Below are positions 29,104 to 41,392 of a DNA stretch of 64,000 bases, one piece after another. A program made the position numbers and the translations under genes. Position 1 is the stretch's first letter. Every line of letters starts with the position of its first letter. The notes beneath the pieces were generated by a model. It was not told the origin of the DNA. It searched no databases and saw nothing but the letters and a program-made list of their open reading frames with translations. This stretch comes from Ostrinia nubilalis (lineage: Eukaryota; Arthropoda; Insecta; Lepidoptera; Crambidae): the NCBI RefSeq assembly GCF_963855985.1, contig NC_087096.1:2108001-2172000 (forward strand). The letters run 5' to 3'.

Positions 29104-32100
29104 AATCTCAATAATCATCTTTATTTTATTTATTTGTACCCTGAGAATTCTCAAAATACCTACACCCAAGTTAAACTGTTTCAATAACTAGTTTATAACA
29201 AGATAAACTTCGGAACAACAAACAAATCTCTTATTTCCCAGGACGATGTAAGTTACACTTTAGTTCATATTTCTCCGTATTCCTTTCGAACGAAGTTAGA
29301 AAATGCTTTTAGTATAGAAAAGCCTCAATAAATTAATAATAAAAGTGCTATAATACCTATGTTATGCGAGTAAAAATAAAGCATTTAAAAAATAACTAAA
29401 ATAACTAAATAATTATTTATTAAACTGCAATAAAACTGTAATCGATTAATAACCAATAGACTTTTGTTGCCTCATAACTCATTTTATCTATCCTTCACTC
29501 TGCAATGATGGGAAGTCAATGCTCAGCTGAGAAGTCTCTCTATTTAAAAAAAATAATAATCGTGTTTTATTACAATACTCCTGTAGATATAAAAATATCG
29601 CGTTGAGACCTGTGTTTCTCAATTCTCTCAGTATTTTCTGTTGAATTCCGAGTAAGTTCAACAACTATAATGTTCCTAGAATTCACAGTGGAAGCTAGCT
29701 CTCTATCCCTAGAGATCTAGGGATACTAGGAATCAGTTACTAGTAGTTTTGCTGACAATTTCCAATGAGCCAAATTAATTTCAACTTCGAGTCATCAGTG
29801 GCGAAAGCAGCTGTCAGAACAATGAGCATGCTTCAGTTCACATGAGCGCGCCGGACAAAACTTGTTGTTGAATAGCTTAAACAACAACATTAATTAGCAA
29901 TTTTCACGGCTTTTTTTGGTAGTTAGTAAACAACGAACCGGATGGATTGATTTCGTGCATAAGAAATGAACAAAACCTTACACTAGTCTTTAACCGCGTG
30001 ATCTGATTATCTGGTTGTAATTTTTAGGATTAACGTATATAAACTCTTTGATAAAATTACATGCTAATCTTTAAAGTGAACATCCCTAAACTTATCTTTA
30101 TCGCGTCATGTCGAATGATTACCCATGAATCAAATAATTTGATCCATGGGTTATTTGATCCATGGGTAATGAAGTCGTTCCCTGCGTGCCCAAACAACTG
30201 CACGCAAGATCTAATGAACGCTACTGACAACGCCATTCTTGTAGCGGAGTTTTGGGCTGACACTGTATAAGTTTGTTGTCGACACGACAAAAAAAATTAG
30301 TAAATCAGGTAGCAGGCTAAACACTGCATCTTAAGAAGTGGTGATCAGAATCACCAATTAACTACTTTTCAATAATAATGTAGGTTGTCTGAGGTACTGT
30401 TGACTATGCAATCCTTTTAATACTTAGAACGAGGGGCTAACGGGACTCTTAGTAATAATTAGTGTAAATAAAATACTAATATTTAAAAAAAAATTGTCTG
30501 CTTACTTTTATTTTTCTGTCGAAATGCCAAACAGTCAACACCTTTACCCTAACAACTTAGATAATAAACACGTGTCTACCCTCATCTTCACATATCTTTC
30601 AACACGGAGCCAACTTAATTTCCGAGAAAAACAAGAGCACGTCCGAAGCATGCTTGTTATAACAGGGACATGTTACAGCATGTCCCGCGTTACACCCTGT
30701 TTATTTCCACATTTGCATTACACATCCACAAGGCAGGGGACGTGACTAGTAGGGTGACCAAGATTTGGGAAAAATAAGTATAAAGTATGTAGTGTTAGCG
30801 ACACCAAACCTTTTTTACTTTTTATAGGTTTTCTATTTCTTTTGTTTTTGTTAAGTACTTTTTACGCCTTTTTGACTTTTAATATAGAAAAGTGAGTACA
30901 CAGTTGTGTCGTAAAGTTTCGTGTTTTCTCATTAAAATTAGCTGTTCCCATACAACGAGGCTCACACGTAGGTAGACACTTAATGACTAAGGGCCTATTC
31001 CAGATGGGATAATAGAAAATTCTGAGACTTTATCAGATAAACTACAACTTTTGGCAACCCAGATTTTAGATAAAGATAATCTGGCAGATAAAGTAACAAG
31101 TTAACTTGTATCTAGGTATCGTAATAAATATTTTCGTTAACTAGCTGAAACTTAATCACGAAATGGTAAAATTGGGCCTGATTCAAATTAAAAAAAAATA
31201 TAACTTTTTACTCAACCCGTGACCTTTTTTTCTAGTATTCAAAAAATTCATTAGTCAACCTCACTAACGAATGAAAAGTTAATAAGTTTCTTCAAAGGGC
31301 TTAAGTAAAATTTGGAACTACGTTGGAATTTCAATGGATTTTATTGTCGACCGATGATACTAGAATATTAATTACAAAGTACCAACTTTAGCTTTTAGAT
31401 AGCCTCAATTCGACTAAGTACTTGTCTAATGTAAGTCTTCGAGGTTGGGCAGACGGCTTCTGCTTGAATATTTCAGATGCTTTCAAGTTTATTGGCGAAT
31501 AGTACTTAAGGTACTTACCTACTTAAGTAGACCTAAAAACTACTAGAGGCTATTCAAATAAGTAGGACATAATTAGTTTTCTCAAGTTTGGGATTTGATA
31601 TTTGTGAAAGATTCTTAGATCTATTAGTAAAGTAAGGGCCTGTAAGTTATATAATCCAATTAAGAGAAAGAGTCACAATTCATAAAAAACCAAAAGATAA
31701 AAAACATATTAAGTAAAGATGAAGAAGCCGAACATAATAACCTATCCTTTTTTGAAGTCGGTTAAAAACAGGTAATTAAAATATTTTTAGGTAAGTGATA
31801 CTACTCCAAGTCTGTAATCCTCTCACGTAAGATATTTATAACTCTTGTGAGAATAAATAAAGATCTAAATTAAAAATACTAGCAAAGTCATTGTTAATAT
31901 AAGAAATCTTTAGATCTTTAAACTTTTCACTCAAACCATGGTCACAGCAACGCCGACATATGATATCTGAGCAGAATTTTAAATACTCCACCCAAGTTGT
32001 TCTGAACTTACCCCACTATTCGAAACACATTCAGTTCGTAAATGCTTAAAATACAATCCCAGGAGCTTCGTGTTTTTGTCATCTCCAACGTAACCTGTGA

Positions 32101-34252
32101 GTTATGAACAGCGCCGGGGTTTGTGGAAAATGTCGCGGATTTTCAGTTGGTAGTGCACTTAGCTATTTTAGGATATCCTTGCTTTCTTTTAGAGTATGTG
32201 TATACCAGTAATTGTTTAGTCCCTAGTGATTGAAGACAAAAACCTACAAGTTACAAACTTAGATGCAACCAAATAAATTGTACCTATCCAAAACATGCCT
32301 ATTCTAGCTAAGCTAAGCTTTTAACCAATTGGAGCTGTAAGATCCAAAACAAAAATCAGGTTATTAAAAAAACAGTACGATTAAAGAGATGAATGTATTC
32401 TTAGCAGAAATAAGATCATCTGTACCTAAGTAGGTATGTAGGTATAATCCTTTATTAGATAAAACTAGTTATTTACAAACTTAAAGCTTAGTTTAATCGT
32501 AGGTATCTAAATATTATTTTGTTTTCTGATTTTTCTGTCGAGTGGGCTTGGTTAGGCCCAACTAAAGTCAGCAGACTAGATGTCGGCCATCAAAGAAAGG
32601 TTCATATTAGCATTGTAATAATTATAAGTACTATTAGCATCCCTTCTCTACCATTTTCCTAATAATATTACAAGAAAAATCTTTTAGATTACGGCAAGTA
32701 ACACACATATTCTTATTAAAACATGTTGACTAACTATTCGAACTCCCGTTACTAACTAGAACCGACCGGGTAGCCCACTGAGCCTACCTCAAGCTTAGAA
32801 TCACTGGTATTAACCACTTGATCTAGATTTTCAGCCTTCCTAGATTAAATTCTAGCTAATTAAGAAATTAGTGACTACTTGGTACAAGTAATGTATAAGA
32901 TCAATAGACACGCACAATTCTTAGGAATTCTAAATAATTCTAATAAATTCTTAAATCTGATTAAACGTTACGATAAATATTTTGTAATTAGGATGATGCC
33001 TCGGTAATTAAATAGAAATTCTATTTAGTCCGTCAGACTTAGGTAATTAATGTTTATTTTCTAAAATGTTTAAAATCTTAACAGGTGTTTTAAGATATTC
33101 ATATTTCAAGATCTTTTGTATTTGCTTTGATTATTAGTCTGTTTGTAGGTTTGCCTTCTGTGCGGTTTTAACCTACGGGCTTTATTATCACATCGTAAAC
33201 GATTTTTACTTTCATATTATTTAAATAACTAAACAAAAGGATCTAAGGTCAAAATGGCTTTCAAATCGCATGTCGATACACGTCCGACACAGAACACGCA
33301 TTAGTTTAAACGCCGGTAAACAAAACCAGTTGGACAACTGCTCGCGTTAACTCTATGTCACGCTTTCCTAATGCTTTGGCCACACTGCGACACTATCTTC
33401 GCGATATCTTTCTTATGACTTGACTTATGGTCCTATGTCCCCTAGATGGGGCAGAGGGCGTCCACAACAGTCCTCCATCGCGTTCGGTCTTGAGCTACGC
33501 GTTTGATCTCGCTCCAAGTCTTGCCGATCTTCTTCGCCTCGTCTGCCACAGTGCGCCGCGTTCTTATGAGATGGGGTCTAAATCGAAATAGGACCAAAGC
33601 ATTTGAAATTCATAGCAAGAACTACTGCAACTGTTGGAACTGTATTTAGGTTTAAACTTATTTATTTCTAGGTATAAATCTATAGGCTGAATGATGATGA
33701 TAATGGCTACTGTACGTACAGTAAGTAAGTACAGTTACTTTTTCTTTTAATTTATAAAATAGAAATACAGAAGAAAACAGGGGCTTTCCGTGGAAACTCC
33801 AACGAAGTTAGAGTTATAAGTAAGAACTTAGATTAAAATAATTGAAAAAGTCTAACAGTAATATAGTTGAAATAAAAAAAAACAGTTAATTACGACTTGC
33901 AACTATAACAAGACATTCCAAACTTTTTTTATCGTAAAGCCCTTGGCACAGTTTTTCTTTCTTTCAGAATCTTTATTTTGCACGAGTTCAATAATAAAAT
34001 AAATCAGCTCCATCTTTTGTCGTAGTGTGGCTTCAGCCTAATAAAGACGACATTGCAAGAGCTTTCCATGGAAAGCAATACATCTACGTCTTCTTACAAA
34101 GCCGTAAGTGAATACTTATAAAGACGATGCTTGTTATTCTTTGATATTGAAAACACAACAAAGTCTTACAACTTTGCTGATAGTAATTTATTTATTTAAC
34201 AGATTCAATTAGTACCTGAAAGTATTTGTTGGAATTTAGAAAGTATTTTGTT
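29104..34252. other. AT-rich intergenic sequence
   Basis: No coding region supported. 30425-30470 (acgaggggctaacgggact) matches the 3' part of the SINE family 3 copy near 50940. 33395-33560 contains a GC-richer block (cctatgtcccctagatgggg…agtcttgccgatcttcttcg) that I recall as a dispersed moth repeat. Confidence 0.5.
30117..30174. repeat. Palindromic ccatgggt repeat
   Basis: attacccatg…aatcaaataatttgatccat…gggttatttgatccatgggt…aat: inverted arms with the unit ttatttgatccatgggt repeated. It can fold into alternative hairpins. No function visible. Confidence 0.5.
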
Positions 34253-34396
34253 CAGAGGTGGAATTGTGTAAAGCAATCGTAATCATTTGACAGTTCATAA
34301 CGCACGATAAAGTCAGTTAAACAAAACGTTTGACAGAATAATCGTACGTTATGAACTGTCAAATGATTACGATTGCTTTACACAATTCCACCTCTG
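34253..34396 (+). mobile_element. Foldback MITE family H (144 bp)
   Basis: Arms cagaggtggaattgtgtaaa…gacagttcataacg and the exact complement cgttatgaactgtc…cacaattccacctctg, about 50 bp each and essentially perfect. Near-identical arms suggest a fairly recent insertion. Confidence 0.85.
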
Positions 34397-34614
34397 GTTG
34401 TAATCAGTTTTAAACATTTTTTGAATGTCGTAGAAAATTAATATTAAAAACTCTGTTTTAGCGATTATAGGCAGCCAATGATCTTCTTTATACTTAAGTT
34501 TCAACTAACTCTACGAGCATACCCATCAAAATTATTTCAGCATGTTAGAGTGAAATTATAGCAAACTCATCAGTAATCTTCGATTTTTCTCAGGTCATTT
34601 AAATAACCTGAGGG

Positions 34615-34765
34615 CTGATTGTCCTCACTAGTGAGCGCGTTAAAAAAATATAATGAAAATGTTAGTTCTAGAAAGTTTCCGCTAAGGGCGCTGTACAATA
34701 CGTCATACATAGTCATTTTTTACGTGCTCACTATAGTGACGACGTTTGATGTAAACTCACACTAC
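34615..34765 (+). mobile_element. Diverged MITE family D copy
   Basis: Shares tttccgctaagggcgctgta, caatacgtcatac and cattttttacg with the core of 16943-17124, and a degenerate arm gatgtaaactcac. The fragment at 34930-34975 (ggattttacgaaactccacc) is a separate piece of Helitron family 2. Confidence 0.5.
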
Positions 34766-35820
34766 GCCCCCTTAAACACAGTACAAAAACCTTATTTTGA
34801 CACACTTCTGATTATACAAATTTTATGAACTAAATTACTTACATCTCATAAACTATAACACCTACATAGCTACAGTTTGGCAGGTAGGTTCCTTATAGGC
34901 TGTAGACATAAGAACATAGAAGACAGACATAACGGATTTTACGAAACTCCACCCCTAAGGAGGTAAAACGGGGTCCATGACAGAGTCATAAGCAGCCGCT
35001 AGTAATTACATACTTTTCTCTTGTAAATTACCTGCATTTAAGAACAGAAACATCGAAGAAAATCTATAAGTGTGCTGACCAGCAACCATCAGACAGCTCG
35101 ACCATAAATTAAATAAATGGTTTACTATAACCTAAAAACTGTTTGTTCATCGCATGCACTACATCGCATAGTAATAGCTTTTTAACCCACTTCGAGTTTA
35201 AAATAAACATTGCTTTTGTTCTGAAGCTCGATGGGGTAAACATTTTTTCATTATTACGTAAAAACTAAAAGCAATTGATTAACACTAAAACTACTGCAAA
35301 TTGCGTTTTATTAATTTAATCATAGGTACTGTCTGTTCAAGTTCAATTAAGAAAACATAAAAGCTTTTGTTTATTCCTATGGAATCATTGTATACAGGGT
35401 GGAATTTTGTAATGCCACCTGGAGGGAAAGTACTCTTAATATTGTAGATAGAAAAAATTTCTCAAAGAAAACATTCTTTTATTTTTGAAAAGAAATAGAA
35501 CTGCATTCAAAGATTTCGAAAAAATTGCTTGCCACACCCGGGAATCGAACCAACTAAAATCTGTTAAAAATTACACCCTGTATTTTTATTACATCGATCG
35601 TTAGGGTTAAGTATAAGGATGAAATCTCTCTAACAAACTTGATAAATCAAATGAAAGGAAAACCATGAAATCTTGAATTATTTTAATTGTGTTACAGAAA
35701 ATTGTATGGTATGGTAGTGAATTTTCGAAAAAAATTCGAAAATCTTTGAATGCAGATCTCTTTCTTTTCAAAAATAAAGGAATGTTTTCTTTCAGTAAAA
35801 TTTTCTATTTACAGTATTAA

Positions 35821-36590
35821 TAATAATAATAATAATAAATCATTCTTTATTCAAGTTACTAGGACTCAGTTTGTTAATAACAATTGCACTTAAAAACTAT
35901 GTTAGTTGAGTTGAAACAGATGTAAAATTGAATTTAGATTTAGATTTAGAATTGAAATAAGTATTATAATAAATTATACTCATTTCAATTCCAAATCCAC
36001 AAGTGTGAGGTTATGCATACATGAGTCATCCCCGCTTCACTCCATAGGCTGTGTCACAGCAATGCCTCACGTACACACAATCCAACCTGCTCGCAATCAT
36101 GGTCAGGATGCTGTTGCCACTACTCCGGACCCTGCGCACCAGGGATGCACATTTTTTGCGCATTGTGGTAAAAAAGCAGTTGACCCGTGCCTCTGCAAAC
36201 ATCCCTGACGCACTACAGAAGCGGGGCAGTCCCAACAGCACCCTGAATGCATTATTGTACTGCACCCTTAGGGCATTGAAGGTTTTTTGAGTGTATCTAA
36301 CCCACAGGCTACACGTGTAGAAGGAGGTACAATATGCTCTAAAAAGAGCAATCTTGACATCCGCTGTACAGCGCGCAAACCTGCGAGCCAGCATGTTCGC
36401 TCTCACCGACAATGCCCGCCGTTCTCTTTCTATATCCTCATCATCCTTGAGGCCAGGGGTCAATACGTGACCAAGATATTTAAATTTATGCACTCTCTTC
36501 AGTTCAGAGTTATTAAGGAAGACCGGTGGTAATACATCATGACGTCTACCCCTGGCCTCAAAGAGTACTTTCCCTTAGAGTAGTAATTAA
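35821..36590 (-). mobile_element. 5'-truncated non-LTR retrotransposon nested in a MITE
   Basis: Minus-strand order: reverse-transcriptase C-terminal coding part, about 190 bp of 3' UTR (tttagatttaga repeats), then an (ATT)n tail at about 35819-35840. The microsatellite tail and truncated 5' end indicate target-primed insertion. Confidence 0.75.
36026..36584 (-). pseudogene. Reverse-transcriptase C-terminal fragment
   Basis: Open from about 36584 (GKVLFEARGRRHDVLPPVFL) through VHKFKYLGHVLTP, DIERERRALSVRANMLARRF and ADVKIALFRAYC to the stop near 36026. FKYLGH…D…DI…R and the K..LF.AYC block are typical of the region after the palm in CR1/RTE/Jockey-type non-LTR elements. The endonuclease and catalytic FADD part are missing, so it is a dead 5' truncation. 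Confidence 0.7.
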
Positions 36591-37247
36591 GAGTACTTTC
36601 CCTCCAGGTGGCATTACAAAATTCCACCCTGTATACTATGACGTTGTCGTATTACTATCTGAATACAAGTTTGAATCTTACCAATTTTGTGGAAATATTG
36701 AAGGTGATTTAGGGAAGTAAAAGCGCCCTGAAAATCCATGCACCACAAAAAAGGGGTAAATAAATCCCAATCTTTATTGAAATAACGACTTCAGTATTAA
36801 GCAATATTGAAGCCTGTATGTTTAATAAACTGTTACAACTAAATATAATTAATAGTGATTACCTACTTTTTGATATTGTTGAATCTTTTGAAACGCAGAG
36901 TTACATTTTAACAAACAAGTACCTACTTATTGCAAAGTATGAAATAATGTAGTAACTGAATTCCGATGAAAGCAATTTAAATTTATTGTAAAGCAACAAT
37001 GGGTAATTAATAACAGGAAATGCGATGTAGTGAAATTAGGATTGTTTCCAAATATTAATGAACTAACCTTTTTAATGAAAGTTATTTGATGCACTGTATT
37101 CCATTTTATTTACTAAGGGTTAGATAAAATGTGTATGCTTTTATAGGTATTAATAACGAAAACTTAAACCTTTTTTAAGCTTAAGGCTTTTTCCTCAAAT
37201 ATTGATCAACTTAGACATTGTATTTGTCATAATCATCGTCATCATTT

Positions 37248-37560
37248 CAGGCATAGAACATCAACTGCTGAACATGATAGGCCTCCCCTAGTGATTTCCA
37301 CAATGGCCGGTTGGTGGCGGCCTGCATTAGAGTGGAGCGAAAAAATTTGCAGGTTCTGCATCTAGCGCCTTCCTGCTACCTTTATGAGGTCACTCCACCT
37401 CATTATTATTATTATAAAACTTTATTGCACAATAAAATCGTACAAAAGGTGGACTTAATGCCAGACTCAGCCAGTCAACCCCTGGGCTATGCAGAAAGCT
37501 GTGAGTGCGGTAAAAGTTTAAACGGTAAGTATGTGAAGAAAAAAAGAGAGGAAAAAAAAA
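37248..37560 (-). mobile_element. Two juxtaposed non-LTR 3' fragments
   Basis: 37248-37395 resembles the antisense of the [10 protein letters not shown] reverse-transcriptase end (ggcctcccctagtgatttcc…gcctgcat). 37396-37560 starts with (ATT)n, then aaaactttattgcacaataa and gtacaaaaggtggacttaat, a 3' UTR I recall from CR1-like moth LINEs. Confidence 0.55.
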
Positions 37561-37767
37561 CTCATTGCATTGTCCTGAAGAAACACTGTACGTCTACTTA
37601 GAAATTAATAAAAATATTTTAATAAATAAAAAAATGATATATTTTGAAAAAATATATGTTTTTGTCTGTAATTTATGATTTAGTTTCACGCCTTCCGGGG
37701 TTGCACGGGTTGCACTTTATCCAGCGCCGCATTGTAGATTTACTCAAATGAAAAGTTATCGTTCATT

Positions 37768-37883
37768 CGTTTTAGCCAAAAGACGTCCACTGCTGGACAA
37801 AGGCCTCCCTCAAGGATTTCCACAAAGACCGGTCCGCTGCTCGCATCCTGGCACCTCCCGCGACCTTCACCAGATTGTCGCTC
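37768..37883 (-). mobile_element. Non-LTR retrotransposon 3' fragment
   Basis: agacgtccactgctggacaa…ccggtccgctgctcgcatcc…cgcgaccttcaccagat: antisense of the same reverse-transcriptase terminus as 1498-1611 and 62357-62590. Confidence 0.6.
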
Positions 37884-38111
37884 GGAAAAGTTATATTACT
37901 ACTTAAATGAACACGAAGAAAGTTAAAACAATGTTTATGTATGTTAGTGGTTAATAAAGATCATAATATTTGCAGCTCCGTGATAAATCAATAAGCGAGT
38001 TCGAGTGCGGTGTAAACGTGAAAACTGGTACACTTGAAATGTATTGCATTTGAAACACAGTTTTTACTCCCGGTTTTGCTCATGGTCATGTTCACAGAAA
38101 GACTACAAGGT

Positions 38112-38340
38112 TAGGGTTGCCAGGTCGAAAGTCACAAAAGCCGGACTTTGTGCTTCATTTAGCCGGACATTTTACCCTAAAATGCGCTTCATATGATTCT
38201 GTGGCTCGACTTTCACCTGGCGCGGCAACCAAATAAAAAGCCTAACAAAAGCCGGACAGGCCGGACAAGGCAATTTTTGGCCGGACAAGTCCCTAAAAAT
38301 CCAAACATGTCCGGCTAAAGCCGGACGCCTGGCAACCCTA
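38112..38340 (+). mobile_element. MITE family I with tagggttgccagg ends
   Basis: Left tagggttgccaggt and right cctggcaaccctat-type complement; many internal copies of agccggac and its complement. 229 bp, no ORF. Confidence 0.8.
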
Positions 38341-39316
38341 TACAAGACCAATCACACTTTCATCATCATCATTATTTCAATAGTCATATAGATAGTTCAA
38401 GATGAAATATTCTTCAATAAAAAAGGTATTTACCTACTTTTCTCTCCAAGTCACCATAGAAAATCTTCCTCGCCTTTTTTACCTACTGTAATATTATTGC
38501 GAAAAAAGGTGTCTTTAAGTATAGAGACTCATCAAAATTGGTACAATAATGGGCTTAAAACTGAACAAACTAATAGACAGACGTTAAAGTATTATTTAGC
38601 GTTACTATACAATACATACAATGCTCATAACGATAAGCTAGAAAGCAATGCGACGGTGCATCCACGGTTAAGTCTTAGAAATATGAGCACATCTAGATGT
38701 GTTAGCCGAACACTGTGGTATCTTACACCGTTGTATTAAGTGCTATATTGCCATAACAATGTAAAGCCTCATGTGCTATCGATATCAAGTGTTGACGGAC
38801 AGTAAGCGGATTAACGACAAAAACTCGACCCCGATGCGTTGGTCAGTGGGGCAGCTACTAACCGGTGCCTGGGAATGTTAGGGGGCTTATTTTGTCATTA
38901 TTTTCGATGACTGATTGGATTTAACCTTCTGTACTACTAAAGAGTATAGAGCGGCGATGGAATCAATTAATTAGGCTTTGAATTTGATGTTTGTGTTGAC
39001 GAATTTACGTACTAACGGTTAGAATTTCGTTAATTACTTCTTGTGTAAATGTTGATTAATATTCAGATTTCAAAAGATGTTTTTTGAATCATTTTCTCCT
39101 AAAATCCTTGAATAATATTTCAAAACAACGCTCAAAATATAGTCATAGATTCTGTCCTGCGATTTGTCTACTAAAATATTAAAATTCGACCAGTTGAAAG
39201 TCTCAATTTAATCTCATTGAAATCAAATTGAATTTTATGGTCTAGAGGTATAGTAAAATTACGTGAGAATAATTTTCATTTTGAATTAACAACTTGGTTA
39301 GTATACAAGTGTAAAG

Positions 39317-39429
39317 CTAAGTTGCAACTTCTAACTTTAACCGTAACTATAACGATAACCGGTGTATTTTGTATGGAGTTGACAGATTTCTGAAGTTTGT
39401 TAAAGTTAAAGTGGTTAAAGTAACCCAGC
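39317..39429 (+). mobile_element. MITE family J, diverged copy
   Basis: taagttgcaact…aactttaaccgtaactataac…gtggttaaagtaacccagcc. Parallels the better-preserved copy at 59145-59258 (ggctgggttgcaccatc / ggtggtgcaaccca). Confidence 0.5.
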
Positions 39430-39730
39430 CTAAGTTAATCTGAAATCCCGCATTCTTTGGCGACTAAATCGAATATAAATAATAAAGCAAACTGTGAATC
39501 GAATTGATCCCGATCGAACTAAATTAATGTGCTCTCAAGTAACACTAACTAATATAGTCAATTTCACTTATGATTGACATTTTCTAAATAAGCAGAATTT
39601 AATATTTCAAACACCGATCGAGACTGATGTATAAATTGCTCTGTTTGAAGTTTAAACAAGGCAATGTGGGTGTCCATTGTTAATTAATTTAAGCAGTGGA
39701 GATTGGCTAGTTTTTTAGCGTGAATTATAT

Positions 39731-39922
39731 CCGTATTCACAAACATTACTGTGAGATATCACAGTGCGCGTGGACGCACAGGGTCCCAAAAACCTATTTA
39801 TAGACAATATTTGAGTGGGAGTGACACACAAGAACCAATCACAGAGCTTTATTCAACGCTGTGCATTCGATATCGCATGGCGTTGCTACTTCACATAAGC
39901 AAGCATCATTTTTTGAATACGG
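39731..39922 (+). mobile_element. MITE family A, third copy
   Basis: ccgtattcacaaacattact…gtgcgcgtggacgcacaggg, and caagaaccaatcacagagct…catttttgaatacgg-like right end. The centre has a short unrelated insertion after gggtc. Confidence 0.75.
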
Positions 39923-39979
39923 GTGTTAGTATCCTGTTTTCACATTGAATTGAATTCTTCTGAAATATTTTATAATGTA

Positions 39980-40178
39980 CTAGCGGCTGCCCGCCACTTC
40001 GTACGCGTGGATCCCGTTTTACCCCCTTAGGAGTTGAATTTTGCAAAATCCCGTCTTATTGAGCACTTACATTCTAAAAGGAACCCCCATGCAAAATTTA
40101 AGACTCCTAGCACTTGTAGTTTCTGAGATTTCGTGATGAGTGAGTCAGTCAATGGACCTTTCGCTTTTATAGTTAAGA
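39980..40178 (-). mobile_element. Helitron-like element, family 2
   Basis: On the minus strand the 3' end is acgaagtggcgggcagccgCTAG followed by T, with a GC hairpin just before CTAG. The body has acgggatccacgcgt and taagggggtaaaacggg. A plus-strand copy ends at 47117. Confidence 0.6.
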
Positions 40179-41231
40179 ACCGTGTGCGGTCCTACAAATG
40201 GACGACAACTCTAGCTAGATGTTTGAGTTGCAAATAGAAAAATATTTTTTCAGTTACGTCACAATTAGCCAGGGACATTAATTTTACTTCGAGGTAGGAA
40301 CTTGCTATAAATATTGATAATGAAGTGGGAACTGCCTGTATTATATGTTAGATCCTTGTTCTATGTAAGAAAGTGCGAATTAAAATTCCTAATAAATTAT
40401 CATTAACTTTTTTATCTCTATAAATATTTCTGTTTTATTTATTATTATTAATTATTTTTTATTGGTTTAATTAAGCTTGTAAATGTAACTTAAATAATTT
40501 CTAATTCTTTGAATTTGTTCGCATACTACATATTATTAAATGTGTTTTAAGATCAGCTAATTAAATAATTTTGTACAATGACAGCACAATATTATAATTT
40601 AAATTCTTGTCGCAGTCAGTCGTCCCTATTACCACAAAATACTTATTTTGTGCTATTACCATTAAATGAGACAGAGTCTACCTTGATATGCAGTCATCTG
40701 TTTAATATTGTAATTGATATTTAATTAAATATTAATTAATACAAATATCAGGCTAACCCATCGTGCTAACAAGAATTGATTTTTATTAATCTATGTTTAT
40801 ATCTTCAATAAATCAATAAATAAAACTGATTTGTACATTTTACTCGAATCGGTTCGTCACACCTGCTAAACGCGCAGAAAACATGCTATTAACACTCTTA
40901 CAAGTGTACACACGCCATTAGGCCGCGATAGCGAGTGTGCACGCGGCCTTATTAGTCCGATACTTTACAACGCCATTAGAGACGCGGTTTTCTTAACTTA
41001 TGAATCGACGCGTGAGTTTATAGTGCGATGGAACGGGTTTGATGCTTGCTAGCATTTAAAATTCAAATAATTCAGGAACACTCTTGAATAATTTCGTTAA
41101 TATTGTATGATTGGTAGGTAAGCAATTTTTATACGAAACCTTGATTGCACTAAAAATTAAGGATCATTGGATTTACAATGACAGACATCGGACAATGACA
41201 GTCATCAGAAGAAAAATAGAAGATCCAAATG

Positions 41232-41364
41232 TCACATTAGTCATCATCATCGTTCATTTAATCTCCACTGCAGGAGCACGACCCTCTCTAATTTACCAGA
41301 GGCAAATGGAGGATTTGGTCTACACTCCCCACGCTGCCGCGCTGGCCAGACGGGTTGGGGAGGC
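41232..41364 (+). repeat. (ATC)-headed dispersed repeat, best copy
   Basis: catcatcatcgttcatttaatctccactgc region, then acgaccctctctaatttacc…aaatggaggatttgg…cgctggccagacgggttggg. Same family as 21296-21445. Ends 26 bases before the foldback element. Confidence 0.6.
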
Positions 41365-41392
41365 ACATAGTTACATTAGTATTTTTAATATA

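Larger units (their letters stand above)
35395..36631 (+). mobile_element. MITE family F copy interrupted by a LINE
   Basis: Ends identical in type to 20127-20593 (cagggtggaattttgtaatg / complement) with TA on both flanks, but 1,237 bp long because a retrotransposon (about 35821-36590) sits near the right end. The last intact MITE sequence is tacagtatta on the left and aattaagagtactttccctc on the right. Confidence 0.85.
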
